DNA of 64,000 bases, from the NCBI GenBank assembly GCA_028690215.1, contig JAQVBQ010000006.1, positions 21,481 to 85,480 of the forward strand, read 5' to 3'. The translations under genes and the position numbers were made by a program. Source of the DNA: Bacteroidales bacterium (GTDB taxonomy: Bacteria; Bacteroidota; Bacteroidia; Bacteroidales; UBA932). The notes below the pieces were generated by a model. The model saw only the letters and a list, made by a program, of their open reading frames with translations, did not search any database and was not told the origin of the DNA. Below, in pieces: positions 27,127 to 35,690 of the stretch. Within the stretch, counting starts at the first letter, position 1, and each line of letters opens with the position of its first letter.

Positions 27127-28308
27127 TTAAAAGTCAAATCTTAATCCTGTATTTACAGTCGGAATGGTTCTATGTGCAGTTCTGACACTCAGAGGTTGGT
27201 CGTTGTCGAAATAGTGTGAGATATGTGGTTCTACATATAGGCACAAACTTTTATGAATGTGGCAAGAGATTCCTGCCGAGGCACTTACTGAATACTGCAA
27301 CCCTTTTATTCTTGAAATTGTTGATACGTTTCCATCTGCATGGCTCTCATCAGTTTTGGTCAATTTTGCCTGCAGACCCTTCTCCGCCATAACCCCGGCA
27401 CTTGCATACAGCTCAATACGAGGCGAGATCTCCAAGACAGATACTTTCACGTCAAGTGGGATGCCTAAGTATTGTAATCGTAGTGTATTGAGTGATTGGC
27501 TTTCCGCGGTCTTGAATGTTGTTGTCAGGCTGCTGTATACCAATCCTGTTTCCAGGCTTATTCTTTCGTTTAATTGTTTGCTTATCTTCAATCCAAAAGA
27601 GAGAATTCCTGAATATCTATTTTTGTCTTCACCTTTCTGGCTGCCGGCAGAGCCACTCATCAGTCCATTAATACTCCTTCCTGATTGTTCACTTGTACTA
27701 CCTGTCAGTGTCGAGATAGTCCATTTTTTATTCTTGCTTGGTGAATTTTTAGGTTCGGGTTCTTCATTGAAGGAATTGTCAAGTTCTGTATTCTCCTTTG
27801 TTTTATATGATTCAATGTAGAGTGTTTTCTTACTGTCTTTTATATCAGATGCTTTTTCCGGATCGTAGGCTGTTATTTCTGAATTTGCGGAAGGTACTTC
27901 TGAATAATCAATTGTTTTTTCTGAGTCAATGGTATCCTTAATCGCAGATGGAATTACCGTTAAATCAGACCTTATATCGAGCGTGTTTTTTTCAGGATTT
28001 GATGTTGCATTTATTACTGTCGACACATGAGTCGTGCTTTTATCGAAAAGATTTGCAAATATTACCGGTGAAATCTCTTTTTGCCGGCGGGTATCAATAA
28101 TAGTAACAGTAATCATCAATAGTAATACAGCTGCAACTCCTGTAAGTGACCATATGAGCTGCCGTCTCTTCCGCTCTCGGGCAAGGCGCATACTGATATT
28201 CTCCCAGCACTTGTCGCTTACCGGAATATTGACATTTTCGAGGCTCTCCCGGATATATTCACAAATAACCTCTATGTCGGGAAGATTTTTGTCATCCTTG
28301 TCTTGCAT
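27127..28308 (-). CDS. Anti-sigma-type inner-membrane protein fused to an outer-membrane beta-barrel domain
   Basis: 393 aa. Residues 1-55 are a soluble acidic/basic segment, expected to be cytoplasmic (PDIEVICEYIRESLENVNIP). One membrane helix follows at about 57-74 (LTGVAAVLLLMITVTII), then a Ser/Thr/Asn-rich linker to about residue 215. A C-terminal PorT/OmpA-like barrel domain ends in Phe (LETGLVYSSLTTTF; LRLQYLGIPLDVKV; TVNTGLRFDF). The start overlaps the sigma gene by 17 bp. This is a recurrent Bacteroidota layout; the N-terminal part likely holds the sigma factor. Confidence 0.78.
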   Translation of the reverse strand: MQDKDDKNLPDIEVICEYIRESLENVNIPVSDKCWENISMRLARERKRRQLIWSLTGVAAVLLLMITVTIIDTRRQKEISPVIFANLFDKSTTHVSTVINATSNPEKNTLDIRSDLTVIPSAIKDTIDSEKTIDYSEVPSANSEITAYDPEKASDIKDSKKTLYIESYKTKENTELDNSFNEEPEPKNSPSKNKKWTISTLTGSTSEQSGRSINGLMSGSAGSQKGEDKNRYSGILSFGLKISKQLNERISLETGLVYSSLTTTFKTAESQSLNTLRLQYLGIPLDVKVSVLEISPRIELYASAGVMAEKGLQAKLTKTDESHADGNVSTISRIKGLQYSVSASAGISCHIHKSLCLYVEPHISHYFDNDQPLSVRTAHRTIPTVNTGLRFDF

Positions 28309-28903
28309 ATTCTTTCCCGATTAATGATTGAACATTTTTCTGAAGAAGCCTTTTAGCCCTCAAAAGCTGAGACTGGGAGGTGCTCTCCTTTATGCGGAGC
28401 ATTTCTGCTATTTCCGTATGCGAGTATCCCTCAATTGCATACAAATTAAAAACTGTCCTGTAACCTACAGGCAACTCCTCTATACATGCCAGCAAGTCGT
28501 CTGTATTAAGTTTGCTAAGTGCTGAAATATTGAAATCATCCTCAAGGTTAAGACACTCATCAACAGGAACAGAAAATTTCATACAGCTGTTTTTTCGGAG
28601 ATATTCGAGAGATGTGTTTACAAATATTCTCCTTATCCATCCGGCAAAAGCCCCTTCGCCCTTGTATGTGGCGATCTTGTCGAAAACCTTGATAAATCCG
28701 TCCTGAAGGATATCCTGCGCAATTTCTGTATCGCATGCGTAACGCTTACATATTCCAAGCATTTTTGATGCATACATTGAGTAGAGTAAGCGTTGTGCCC
28801 TAGGATCTCTTTTCCTGCAGCCTGCAATTATATCACACTCATCTGCAAAACGACTGCAGTCAATTATCTTCTCTCCCACAACTTGCGTCAATGACATTTC
28901 CAT
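28292..28903 (-). CDS. RNA polymerase sigma factor, ECF type
   Basis: 203 aa from the ATG at 28903 (MEMSLTQVV; 28897 is also possible). A longer frame from 29068 would put 55 unrelated residues before region 2 and run through the terminator of the upstream gene, so it is rejected. Region 2 (about residues 35-80: LLYSMYASKMLGICKRY, DILQDGFIKVFDKI) and region 4 (about 145-190: YRTVFNLYAIEGYSHTEIAEML, the helix-turn-helix) are clear. It is followed, with overlap, by the anti-sigma/barrel gene. A dyad in its leader (28970-28996) may matter for control. Confidence 0.88.
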   Translation of the reverse strand: MEMSLTQVVGEKIIDCSRFADECDIIAGCRKRDPRAQRLLYSMYASKMLGICKRYACDTEIAQDILQDGFIKVFDKIATYKGEGAFAGWIRRIFVNTSLEYLRKNSCMKFSVPVDECLNLEDDFNISALSKLNTDDLLACIEELPVGYRTVFNLYAIEGYSHTEIAEMLRIKESTSQSQLLRAKRLLQKNVQSLIGKEYARQG

Positions 28904-28969
28904 AAGTAGAATACTATACGATGCTAAATAGATGGACGCAACAGTCAAAAAACTGCATGAGAGGAGAGA

Positions 28970-28996
28970 CTTGTTACTTGTGTTGGTCGTAACAAG
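28970..28996. promoter_or_regulatory. Dyad in the sigma-factor leader
   Basis: Perfect 8-bp inverted repeat CTTGTTAC (28970-28977) and GTAACAAG (28989-28996) with an 11-bp spacer, 67 bp before the sigma start. It could be an operator or a leader hairpin. No regulator can be named. Confidence 0.35.
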
Positions 28997-29035
28997 CAGA
29001 CATATAGAATATTGTGGCAGGGGTGAATTAAATAT

Positions 29036-29090
29036 AAAATGATGTGATTCCAAAAGTTTTTTCGTCAAACTCTTGGGGTCACATCATTTT
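29036..29090 (-). terminator. Terminator of the VOC-protein gene
   Basis: Long imperfect hairpin: AAAATGATGTGA (29036-29047) with TCACATCATTTT (29079-29090), plus inner CCAA/TTGG and AGTTT/AAACT pairs. It begins 18 bp after the stop of the gene at 29109, and the minus strand continues TTTTATATTTAAT. Confidence 0.65.
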
Positions 29091-29108
29091 TGGTCATTCT
29101 CTTTATAA

Positions 29109-29597
29109 TCAGATTCCAAGAATATGCTTTATCGCATCAACAGGGGTAAAGGTTCTTTTTGATGTTGCTTCGAGATTGCGTTTCTCCTCTTCGAAAATAC
29201 GACGGAGAAAAATCGGGAATGCTTCTCCGACTTCTATCAGGTGGCCATCATTGTCGTAAAATCGGATTGTCCGCTGTCCCCATATTTCGGTGTTTATTTC
29301 ATGCAGGAATCTTACATTATTGCTTTTTAGCTTTTGAAAGACTTTGTCAATCTCCTCGGTCTCGAAGCATAATTCGAAGCGGCCCGGAAGGGTTGAATCG
29401 GAGATTTTGTTCTTTCCCAAGGTGCGGGGAATAATATTCTGATCCATTATTTGCCATAAGGCGAAGCCCTCCTTGAAAGTAAAATTCTGGTCGCCGTTGT
29501 TCATCACGACTGTCATTTCCAGAATGTCAACATAGAAATCGCGTGCCTTAAGTGCGTCCTTAACAAAAAGCACGGGGGTGCAGTTTTTTAAATCCAT
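29109..29597 (-). CDS. VOC (glyoxalase/dioxygenase) superfamily protein
   Basis: 162 aa. One VOC unit: TPVLFVKDALKARDFYVDILEM at residues 7-28 and the C-terminal RTIRFYDNDGHLIEVGEAF near 108-127, where DNDGHLIEV supplies the metal-site Glu. The first metal position is not His in the usual place, so the enzyme type (glyoxalase, dioxygenase, resistance protein) is not set. Cytoplasmic. It has its own -7 box at 29621-29628 and a terminator, so it is likely a single-gene transcript. Confidence 0.82.
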   Translation of the reverse strand: MDLKNCTPVLFVKDALKARDFYVDILEMTVVMNNGDQNFTFKEGFALWQIMDQNIIPRTLGKNKISDSTLPGRFELCFETEEIDKVFQKLKSNNVRFLHEINTEIWGQRTIRFYDNDGHLIEVGEAFPIFLRRIFEEEKRNLEATSKRTFTPVDAIKHILGI

Positions 29598-29620
29598 TTT
29601 ATCTTGATTGTTTTGTTGTA

Positions 29621-29628
29621 CAAATATA
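29621..29628 (-). promoter_or_regulatory. Predicted -7 box for the VOC-protein gene
   Basis: Minus-strand TATATTTG fits TAnnTTTG, 23 bp before the ATG at 29597. Confidence 0.4.
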
Positions 29629-29669
29629 ATAATATGATTATAAGTCTTAAAGACGATTTTTCTTAAATA

Positions 29670-29985
29670 GCCTCTTAGCCGTTTTGTTTACTACTGAGTT
29701 ATGCAGGGCAGGGAAGTCCATCCTCAGTCGCATTACAGCTATAAGCTTTAAAGACTCTGGTTTTTCTTAACGCCGTTTCTTGCGGGTTTTCAGGATGCTG
29801 CGGAACGCCTCCTTTCGGTCGTTGAACGGTCCTCGCATTTTTCCTGAAAACCACGCTGCTAAACCGGCTAAAAAACCAAGGTCTTTTTCAGCTTTATATC
29901 TGTAATCACTCCTTTCCCATGCTACCTCCGGCTGAAATGCCCTGATTCGGTATATCTACATTAATTTTTAAGCGGCTGAAGAGGC
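29670..29985 (-). repeat. Structured repeat, long form (copy A)
   Basis: 316 bp, bounded by GCCTCTTAGCCG and AAGCGGCTGAAGAGGC, which pair. It is the inverted match of copy C (35368-35682). The inner 175 bp (29732-29906) is nearly identical to C and folds on itself (ATTACAG ... CTGTAAT; a GGTTTTCAGGA/TCCTGAAAACC-type stem inside). The outer left arm has decayed relative to the other copies. It has no open frame of note and fills most of the 509-bp gap 29598-30106. Confidence 0.8.
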
Positions 29986-30002
29986 AAAGAAAAATTTATG
30001 TT

Positions 30003-30136
30003 AGTGGCACTGATTTTTCTAATTGCATGATTGTGAGGGTGCTGGAAAACAAGTGAGTGACAGAGTGCTTTATGGATAGATAATCAATGTGTTATAAGCG
30101 GCACATTTAGTGTTGATTAGAAAAATCTGTGCCACT
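30003..30136. mobile_element. MITE-like 134-bp element with 21-bp inverted ends
   Basis: The 21 bases at 30003-30023 (AGTGGCACTGATTTTT then CTAAT) match the reverse complement of 30116-30136 with one difference. The element has no coding capacity. Its right end covers the last codons of the gene at 30107 (encoding SGTDFSNQH). No clear target-site duplication is seen at the flanks, so a mobile origin is inferred, not shown. Confidence 0.5.
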
Positions 30137-30844
30137 CATTTTAGCAATCATGAGATTATTGCGATTGGAAAGGAGGGCCTTCTTGTATTCGTTTTTTACC
30201 ACTTCAAGCCATTTCTTTCCTTCAAGGTCTGCCGCTCCAAACGCGTTGATGTACTCTTCTCTGGTTGTGCTGATTATTCTGGCATATTTTCCAACTCTTA
30301 CGATTGTGCTGTCGTTTATCTCAGAAAGCTCACGGATATTGACGTCGGGAAGGTATACTGTAACCCCATCCTTGAAGAGATAGCACTTTTGTCCCGTTCC
30401 GTACATATCCTCATATACCATTCCTAAAACAGGGAATTGCCCTCCTGAGGCAAAACGTATATCTTTTATAAGTCTGTCGCTGTCTGACTTGTTGAGCTTG
30501 CCGGTAACAATTACGCAGGTTGAGATGATCCACGAAGCGATCTTTCTTGAATCGGCATCTGCGAGGTAAACCTTGGCAATGATATCGGTGCCGTGTACCT
30601 TGTAATGATACAAAGAGACATCAATTCCTTCCCACCCTTTGAGAGTATCAGTCTTGCCTATCAACTCCTGCTCCATATATCTGCTCGGGATAATCTGTTT
30701 TTCCACCCGGCCGGCAATTACCTCCAGGCTATCTGTCATAAATCTGGAAATCAGGATTTCTGTATCTGCTTTCTCTGACACTTTTTGAGCATTTATGTTT
30801 CCAAAACTAAAAACAGCAAAAAATATTAAAATGACTCTTTTCAT
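30107..30844 (-). CDS. Exported protein, unknown function
   Basis: 245 aa from the ATG at 30844; a TTG two codons upstream is not needed. Signal peptide MKRVILIFFAVFSFGNINAQ. The mature part has no recognised motif (DSLEVIAGRVEKQIIPSRYM; KGWEGIDVSLYHYKVHGTDIIAKVYL; KKWLEVVKNEYKKALLSNRNNL). The last nine residues are encoded by the right end of the inverted-repeat element at 30003-30136, so the original C-terminus may have been replaced. The gene lies between structured repeats A and B. Confidence 0.65.
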   Translation of the reverse strand: MKRVILIFFAVFSFGNINAQKVSEKADTEILISRFMTDSLEVIAGRVEKQIIPSRYMEQELIGKTDTLKGWEGIDVSLYHYKVHGTDIIAKVYLADADSRKIASWIISTCVIVTGKLNKSDSDRLIKDIRFASGGQFPVLGMVYEDMYGTGQKCYLFKDGVTVYLPDVNIRELSEINDSTIVRVGKYARIISTTREEYINAFGAADLEGKKWLEVVKNEYKKALLSNRNNLMIAKMSGTDFSNQH

Positions 30845-30967
30845 CTGCAAAAAAATTTTGATAAAGATATCTCTTTATTTGAAATTATTTCGCAGCTTTC
30901 ACATAGTTAGACATTTGCTACAATAAAGAAAAGTGTAGAATGGGAATAGACCTGTAAACGTCATGTT

Positions 30968-31100
30968 GCCTCATAAGCCGCTTTTATACTATGTAGAAAT
31001 AACGTCTAAGGGCTGTCCATCCTCAGTCGCGAGCTCCCTCCGGCTGAATGCCCTGATCCAGCATTTCTACATTAACTTGTAAGCGGCTTCATAAAACCAC
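30968..31100 (-). repeat. Structured repeat, short form (copy B)
   Basis: About 133 bp: GCCTCATAAGCCGCTT at one end and AAGCGGCTTCATAAAACCAC at the other, with TGTAG (30992-30996) pairing to CTACA (31067-31071) and GGGC/GCCC stems further in. It is the inverted match of copy D (51688-51818), including the CATAAAACCAC end. It lacks the 175-180 bp core of the long forms. It lies in the 517-bp gap 30845-31361; the remaining 31101-31361 is AT-rich leader sequence in which I see no gene. Confidence 0.8.
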
Positions 31101-31361
31101 AAGTGGTGTAAATAGAAAAGCCCCTAAATAAAGGGTCGTAAGAAGTTTTTGCTTGAAAGTGTAATTATATCACTGCAATTTTATGAATGACACATGGGGA
31201 AAAGGCTGATTAACAAAGAAATATATTTTTATATATAAAGATATATTTTTAAATTCACTCCCGGAATCAATTATAATATAATGAATTGCGCAAGCTATTT
31301 CAGTATAATGATTCAAAACGGTTCATATATCGGGTCTATTTATTCGTTGAAAACCCATAAC

Positions 31362-33728
31362 ATGAAAAAAATATTTACTCTTATTGCATTACTTACTATA
31401 TTATCATCAGGGGTATATGCACAGAACACTGACTCATTGAGGGTCCGCTATGACTATTTCTCTCAATATCTCTCTCCGGAGAAATTGTACCTGCATATAG
31501 ACAGAAACATTTTTACACCGGGTGAGACAATATGGTTCAAGGGGTATCTGGAAAACAAATCCTACCAATCGGTGATGCCGACAAGCAATTACGTCTATGT
31601 AGAGCTTCTGAGGGATTCAGTTATTTCAAGGGTTTTGCTGAAGAAATCGGAAGATGGTTTCACCGGACAAATGGTATTGCCGGATGATATTGCCCTTGGT
31701 GAGTATATCCTTCGAGCATACACGAATTGGAACAAGAATTTGCCTGCCGAATATATGTTCTATTCTAAAATCCGCATAGTGGGCTCTGAAGGAGTATCAG
31801 AAAAGGAGACAACCCGCAAAAAACCAGATCTGAAAATTGACTTTTATCCTGAGAGCGGGCGCTATTTTGCCGGGACCATGACCACCATGGCTTTCAAGAC
31901 CAATTACAGCAACCTCAAAGGAGTAATAAAGAACAGTAAGGATGAAAAGATTGCTGATTTTTGCACAGAGCATAATGGCATGGGAAGATTTATGTTTTTA
32001 CCTGCAGAGGGAGAGCGATATTATGCTGAAATATCATCTGATGTAAAAAGTGATGCTAAGTATACACTCCCGGACCCATCCATTGAGGGAGGGATGATCA
32101 ACATCCGGTACAAGGATGAGGAGATAATAATTCACTCTTTCTTATTGAAAGAAACAGCATCGTTAATCCTCCACAATGGATCTGAAATCTACTATTGCGA
32201 ACCTGTTGGCGCAGGTTCCAATCTCGTCAGGGTTGCGGAAAAGGGCCTTGCAAGAGGTATCAACCACGCAATACTTATGTCGCCTGAAGGAACGATACTG
32301 GCAGAGAGGCTGTTCTTCATTTATGAGAGTGACAATGTTGGGATTGACCTGAATTTTGACAAGGATCAATACAAAACAAGGGAGAGGGTTGTTGTAAGTA
32401 CAACACTGAAGGACACTGCCGGTCAACCCGTTGCAGGAGAGTTCTCTGTATCCGTGATTGACGGTAATTTCAAACTCTTTTCACAGGAAGAGAGCATCGA
32501 TTCATATATGCTAATTTCCAGCGAGCTGAAAGGAAAGATCAATGATCCCGGTTTCTATTTTAACAGGCTGATTCCGTTAAAAGAGAGAAAGAGTGCTGCA
32601 GATCTTCTAATGATGGTTCAGGGGTGGAGGTACTATGACATGGAGAATTTATATAGTCACCATCCTCAAGTTAAGTATGGGAAGGAGTTTAATCAATCTA
32701 TTTCCGGGTATGTGAAATCTGCCAATAACAATAAATCAGAAACTCTTTCATTGACTTTATTCTCTTCGGATATCGGGTATTATTATAAAGGGAGCTTCTC
32801 CGGCAATGATTTTTATATAGACAGTCTTGATTTTCAGGATGGGACCAGGTTTTTCATTCAACCTGAGGGAAAATCTCGGAGAAAAGAGTTTATTGTAAAC
32901 ACAGATAATGACCATACTGCGTCGCTGATTGAATATGACAAGTTGTACCAAACAACTATGGTTAACTCGGATCAGAATAGTATAAAAAATGAGATACCCG
33001 TCATTTATAATGACTACATAAGACTTAGGAAATTAAATGAGGTTGTGTTGACAGAAAGTGCATACTATAAGCCTAAGCATAACCCCTCTCCATACGGACA
33101 ACCTCTCGAGAGACGTAGCGTTAAGGAGAGGGCGGATCTCAAAAAAGATGATAACGAAGATGTCATAGATTATATTGTTGAGAATAATCCTGGTTTTTTC
33201 AAAAGCGGACTCAGTATTGATGCAGATCAAAAAATATATAGCCAGAAGAGCGCAACTGTTGTTCATAAATTTGAATATACTTCAATCGGTAAAAACGAGC
33301 CTATACTATTCATTGATGGTTTAAAGCAAGAAAGTACATCTAATCTGAAAGGTCTCTCTGTGCGGGATATAGAGACACTAGCAGTGCTTAGAGGTAATGA
33401 TGGCGCACTATACGGATCTGTATGGGGCGTAATTATGATAACAACTCGCAGGGGAGATACAGAGAAACAAGTTGATAAATCAAACGGCATAAAAATAAGT
33501 CCTTTGGGCTGGCAAAAACCAACCAGATTCTACTCTCCAGTTTATGACACCGAAGAGTTGTATACTAATCCAAAACCCGATTACAGGACAACCCTTTATT
33601 GGAATCCTTCAATTAAAACCGACAGGAACGGAATCGCCACATTTGAGTTCTACACTTCAGACTACAACAATCCATTTGTCATAAGAATCGAGGGTAAAAC
33701 AGACGATTGCAGGTATATAAGATATTAA
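31362..33728 (+). CDS. Large exported protein with MG2-like and TonB-plug-like domains
   Basis: 788 aa from the ATG at 31362, chosen because a signal peptide follows at once (MKKIFTLIALLTILSSGVYAQ); an upstream start would add 27 unlikely residues. The N-terminal region (about 30-140) resembles macroglobulin MG2 domains (EKLYLHIDRNIFTPGETIWFKGYL, the typical Tyr-x-Pro-Gly-Glu site). A second strand-rich region is near 340-420. Residues about 655-720 resemble a TonB-dependent receptor plug (ILFIDGLKQESTSNLKGLSV; ETLAVLRGNDGALYGSVWGVIMITTRRG), but there is no barrel. Such proteins occur in Bacteroidota outer membranes; role unknown. It is flanked by repeats B and C. Confidence 0.75.
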   Translation: MKKIFTLIALLTILSSGVYAQNTDSLRVRYDYFSQYLSPEKLYLHIDRNIFTPGETIWFKGYLENKSYQSVMPTSNYVYVELLRDSVISRVLLKKSEDGFTGQMVLPDDIALGEYILRAYTNWNKNLPAEYMFYSKIRIVGSEGVSEKETTRKKPDLKIDFYPESGRYFAGTMTTMAFKTNYSNLKGVIKNSKDEKIADFCTEHNGMGRFMFLPAEGERYYAEISSDVKSDAKYTLPDPSIEGGMINIRYKDEEIIIHSFLLKETASLILHNGSEIYYCEPVGAGSNLVRVAEKGLARGINHAILMSPEGTILAERLFFIYESDNVGIDLNFDKDQYKTRERVVVSTTLKDTAGQPVAGEFSVSVIDGNFKLFSQEESIDSYMLISSELKGKINDPGFYFNRLIPLKERKSAADLLMMVQGWRYYDMENLYSHHPQVKYGKEFNQSISGYVKSANNNKSETLSLTLFSSDIGYYYKGSFSGNDFYIDSLDFQDGTRFFIQPEGKSRRKEFIVNTDNDHTASLIEYDKLYQTTMVNSDQNSIKNEIPVIYNDYIRLRKLNEVVLTESAYYKPKHNPSPYGQPLERRSVKERADLKKDDNEDVIDYIVENNPGFFKSGLSIDADQKIYSQKSATVVHKFEYTSIGKNEPILFIDGLKQESTSNLKGLSVRDIETLAVLRGNDGALYGSVWGVIMITTRRGDTEKQVDKSNGIKISPLGWQKPTRFYSPVYDTEELYTNPKPDYRTTLYWNPSIKTDRNGIATFEFYTSDYNNPFVIRIEGKTDDCRYIRY

Positions 33729-33736
33729 TATACCTT

Positions 33737-35194
33737 TTACAATCCTATTGTTTGCTGTTTTTGCACGAACGTATTGTGACCGACGATATATGCATATATA
33801 GCAGCCGGAATGAATTGTAATCTTATTTTTTGGAGTTGTTTTTCTCCAAATTTGCTTATTGAGGTAACGATTGCTTCATCGACTTTATTTATTTCCATAA
33901 ATTGGAGCAACGACTTTAACTCTCCTATATGCTCAAAGTATCTGTCTGACCATTTTATCTCAACGGCCCAATTCGGTTTTTGTTTAATAATATCTAGACC
34001 TATCAGGTCTACCTCTCCTTTCTCTCTTCCTTTTGACCAATTGGCATAATAGACATCTGTCTTATCTCTTTGAATCCATTGAGCAAATATTGCGGTTTCT
34101 ACCATATTCCCAATATTTTCATCAAGGAAGCCTAAAGGAGAAAATAGTGCGCATCTAAGGGATGGGTTGGTCAGATATATTTTGAAGGAGGTTACCCTTT
34201 GCATCCTTTTCGCGTTGATGTCTGTCTTGTATACCACTTTTATGAGAAAAGCTGCCTCAAGATATTGAATGTATTTCTTGAGAACATCGATCCTGATATC
34301 AGAATCTTGCGACAGCCTGTCATACGAAAACTCGCTACCGGAGCGGTATGCAATATATATAAATAGCCTGTTCAGTTCTTGTGTGTCGCTGATGCCATAT
34401 AAGCTCGGAAGGTCTCTTAATAAAACTTTGTCAACAATATCGTGCCTTATATATTGTCCAGGATCTGATTTTATTTTATCAGAAAAGACAACTTCGGGAT
34501 AACCACCAAAGTTGATATAATCAAGAAAATTTGTGTTTAACTCTTCAATATTAACAGTGTCGTAAGCAGAGATCTCCTGCCCTTTCCAGCTTATATTCCT
34601 TTTAACAATTAATCGGTCTAGGTTTTTAAGAAGCAAATATTCACTGAATGTTAACGGAGGAAGCATGAAATCAGTAAACCGGCCGGCACCACTCTCACTG
34701 CTTTTCTTCTTTAATGCGGCAGCAGCCGAGCCTGATGCAATAAACTTGACATTCCTGTAACTGTCGCTCATAGACTTAAGGTGAACTTCCCAGTTATCCA
34801 GATATTGTATTTCATCATAAAAGACAAAGAAGTCCTCTGCATTGTCATTTTGCATTAGAGCCTCTCGCGCATACTGAAATATTTGTTCAAGAGAGAGATT
34901 GTTATAAATAGGAGTGTCGATAGATAGGTATATTATTTTTTGTGGATTGACACCATCTTTCAGTAATTTGCTTATGGAGTGAAAAATCATTACAGTCTTT
35001 CCGACACGACGTGGGCCCATCAGGACAACAGTTCTACGTATCGACTTCTCAGTAATCAAAGGGTAAAAAAGGTTGATATATGGACGGTGTGTCATCTGTT
35101 CGTAGTCAGATGGGATTCTGCCAGAAATCCACCAGGGATTATCATACTTAAGCCTTGACAAAATTTGTTCCTTTAGAAATCCTTCCAGTCTCAT
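33737..35194 (-). CDS. AAA ATPase with DUF4143 C-terminal domain
   Basis: 485 aa. AAA_14 core: Walker A GPRRVGKT at residues 60-67, Walker B FFVFYDEIQYL near 122 and sensor GSAAAAL near 155. The C-terminal DUF4143 region carries a nuclease-like PD-(D/E)xK trace (GEVDLIGLD ... WAVEIKW). These ATPases are common, often multi-copy and patchily distributed in Bacteroidota and archaea, with no settled role. It converges with the MG2/plug gene and lies inside the segment bounded by long repeats A and C, which fits accessory DNA. Confidence 0.85.
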   Translation of the reverse strand: MRLEGFLKEQILSRLKYDNPWWISGRIPSDYEQMTHRPYINLFYPLITEKSIRRTVVLMGPRRVGKTVMIFHSISKLLKDGVNPQKIIYLSIDTPIYNNLSLEQIFQYAREALMQNDNAEDFFVFYDEIQYLDNWEVHLKSMSDSYRNVKFIASGSAAAALKKKSSESGAGRFTDFMLPPLTFSEYLLLKNLDRLIVKRNISWKGQEISAYDTVNIEELNTNFLDYINFGGYPEVVFSDKIKSDPGQYIRHDIVDKVLLRDLPSLYGISDTQELNRLFIYIAYRSGSEFSYDRLSQDSDIRIDVLKKYIQYLEAAFLIKVVYKTDINAKRMQRVTSFKIYLTNPSLRCALFSPLGFLDENIGNMVETAIFAQWIQRDKTDVYYANWSKGREKGEVDLIGLDIIKQKPNWAVEIKWSDRYFEHIGELKSLLQFMEINKVDEAIVTSISKFGEKQLQKIRLQFIPAAIYAYIVGHNTFVQKQQTIGL

Positions 35195-35208
35195 AATCGC
35201 AGTTTTTA

Positions 35209-35216
35209 CAAATATA
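35209..35216 (-). promoter_or_regulatory. Predicted -7 box for the AAA/DUF4143 gene
   Basis: Minus-strand TATATTTG fits TAnnTTTG, 14 bp before the ATG at 35194. An AAATATGC/GCATATTT dyad (35267-35274, 35283-35290) lies upstream. Confidence 0.4.
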
Positions 35217-35367
35217 ATAAATATTATGTTATTAAAATTAAAAAGATGTATAAATAAGGCTCAAAAAATATGCTTAAATGTGCATATTTGTATAAATAAG
35301 CATAAAAAGATAAAATCTCATGATTAATTTTCACGAGCTCTTTGCCAAATAAAAGAATTGTCAATTT

Positions 35368-35682
35368 ACCTCATAGCCGCTTAACAAGTTAATGTAGAAA
35401 TACCGGATCAGGGCATTCAGCCGGAGGGAGCATAGAAAAGGAGCGATTACAGATATAAAGCTGAAAAAGACCTTGGTTTTTTAGCCGGTTTAGCAGCGTG
35501 GTTTTCAGGAAAAAATGCGAGGACCGTTCAACGACCGAAGGGAGGCGTTCCGCAGCATCCTGAAAACCCGCAAGAAACGGCGTTAAGAAAAACCAGCGTC
35601 TTTAAAGCTTATATCTGTAATGCGAAAAAGGATGGACAGCCCTGAGACGGTATTTTCCACAGTATAAAAGCGGCTAAGAGGC
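35368..35682 (+). repeat. Structured repeat, long form (copy C)
   Basis: About 315 bp. Outer arms CCTCATAGCCGCTT (from 35369) and AAGCGGCTAAGAGGC (to 35682) pair; next come TACCG/CGGTA and TCAGGGC/GCCCTGA stems. The central core 35445-35622 folds by itself (ATTACAGATATAAAGCT at 35446-35462 with AGCTTATATCTGTAAT at 35606-35621). It is the inverted match of copy A. It has no open frame. It fills most of the 590-bp gap 35195-35784 together with the pgk terminator. Confidence 0.82.
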
Positions 35683-35690
35683 AATAAAAA

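Noticed and set aside
28904..29068. 55-residue N-terminal extension of the ECF sigma factor
   Set aside because: It would run through the terminator hairpin of the VOC gene and precedes the conserved sigma region with unrelated sequence; ATG 28903 is preferred.
31281..31361. Upstream start for the MG2/plug protein
   Set aside because: The signal peptide begins only at ATG 31362.
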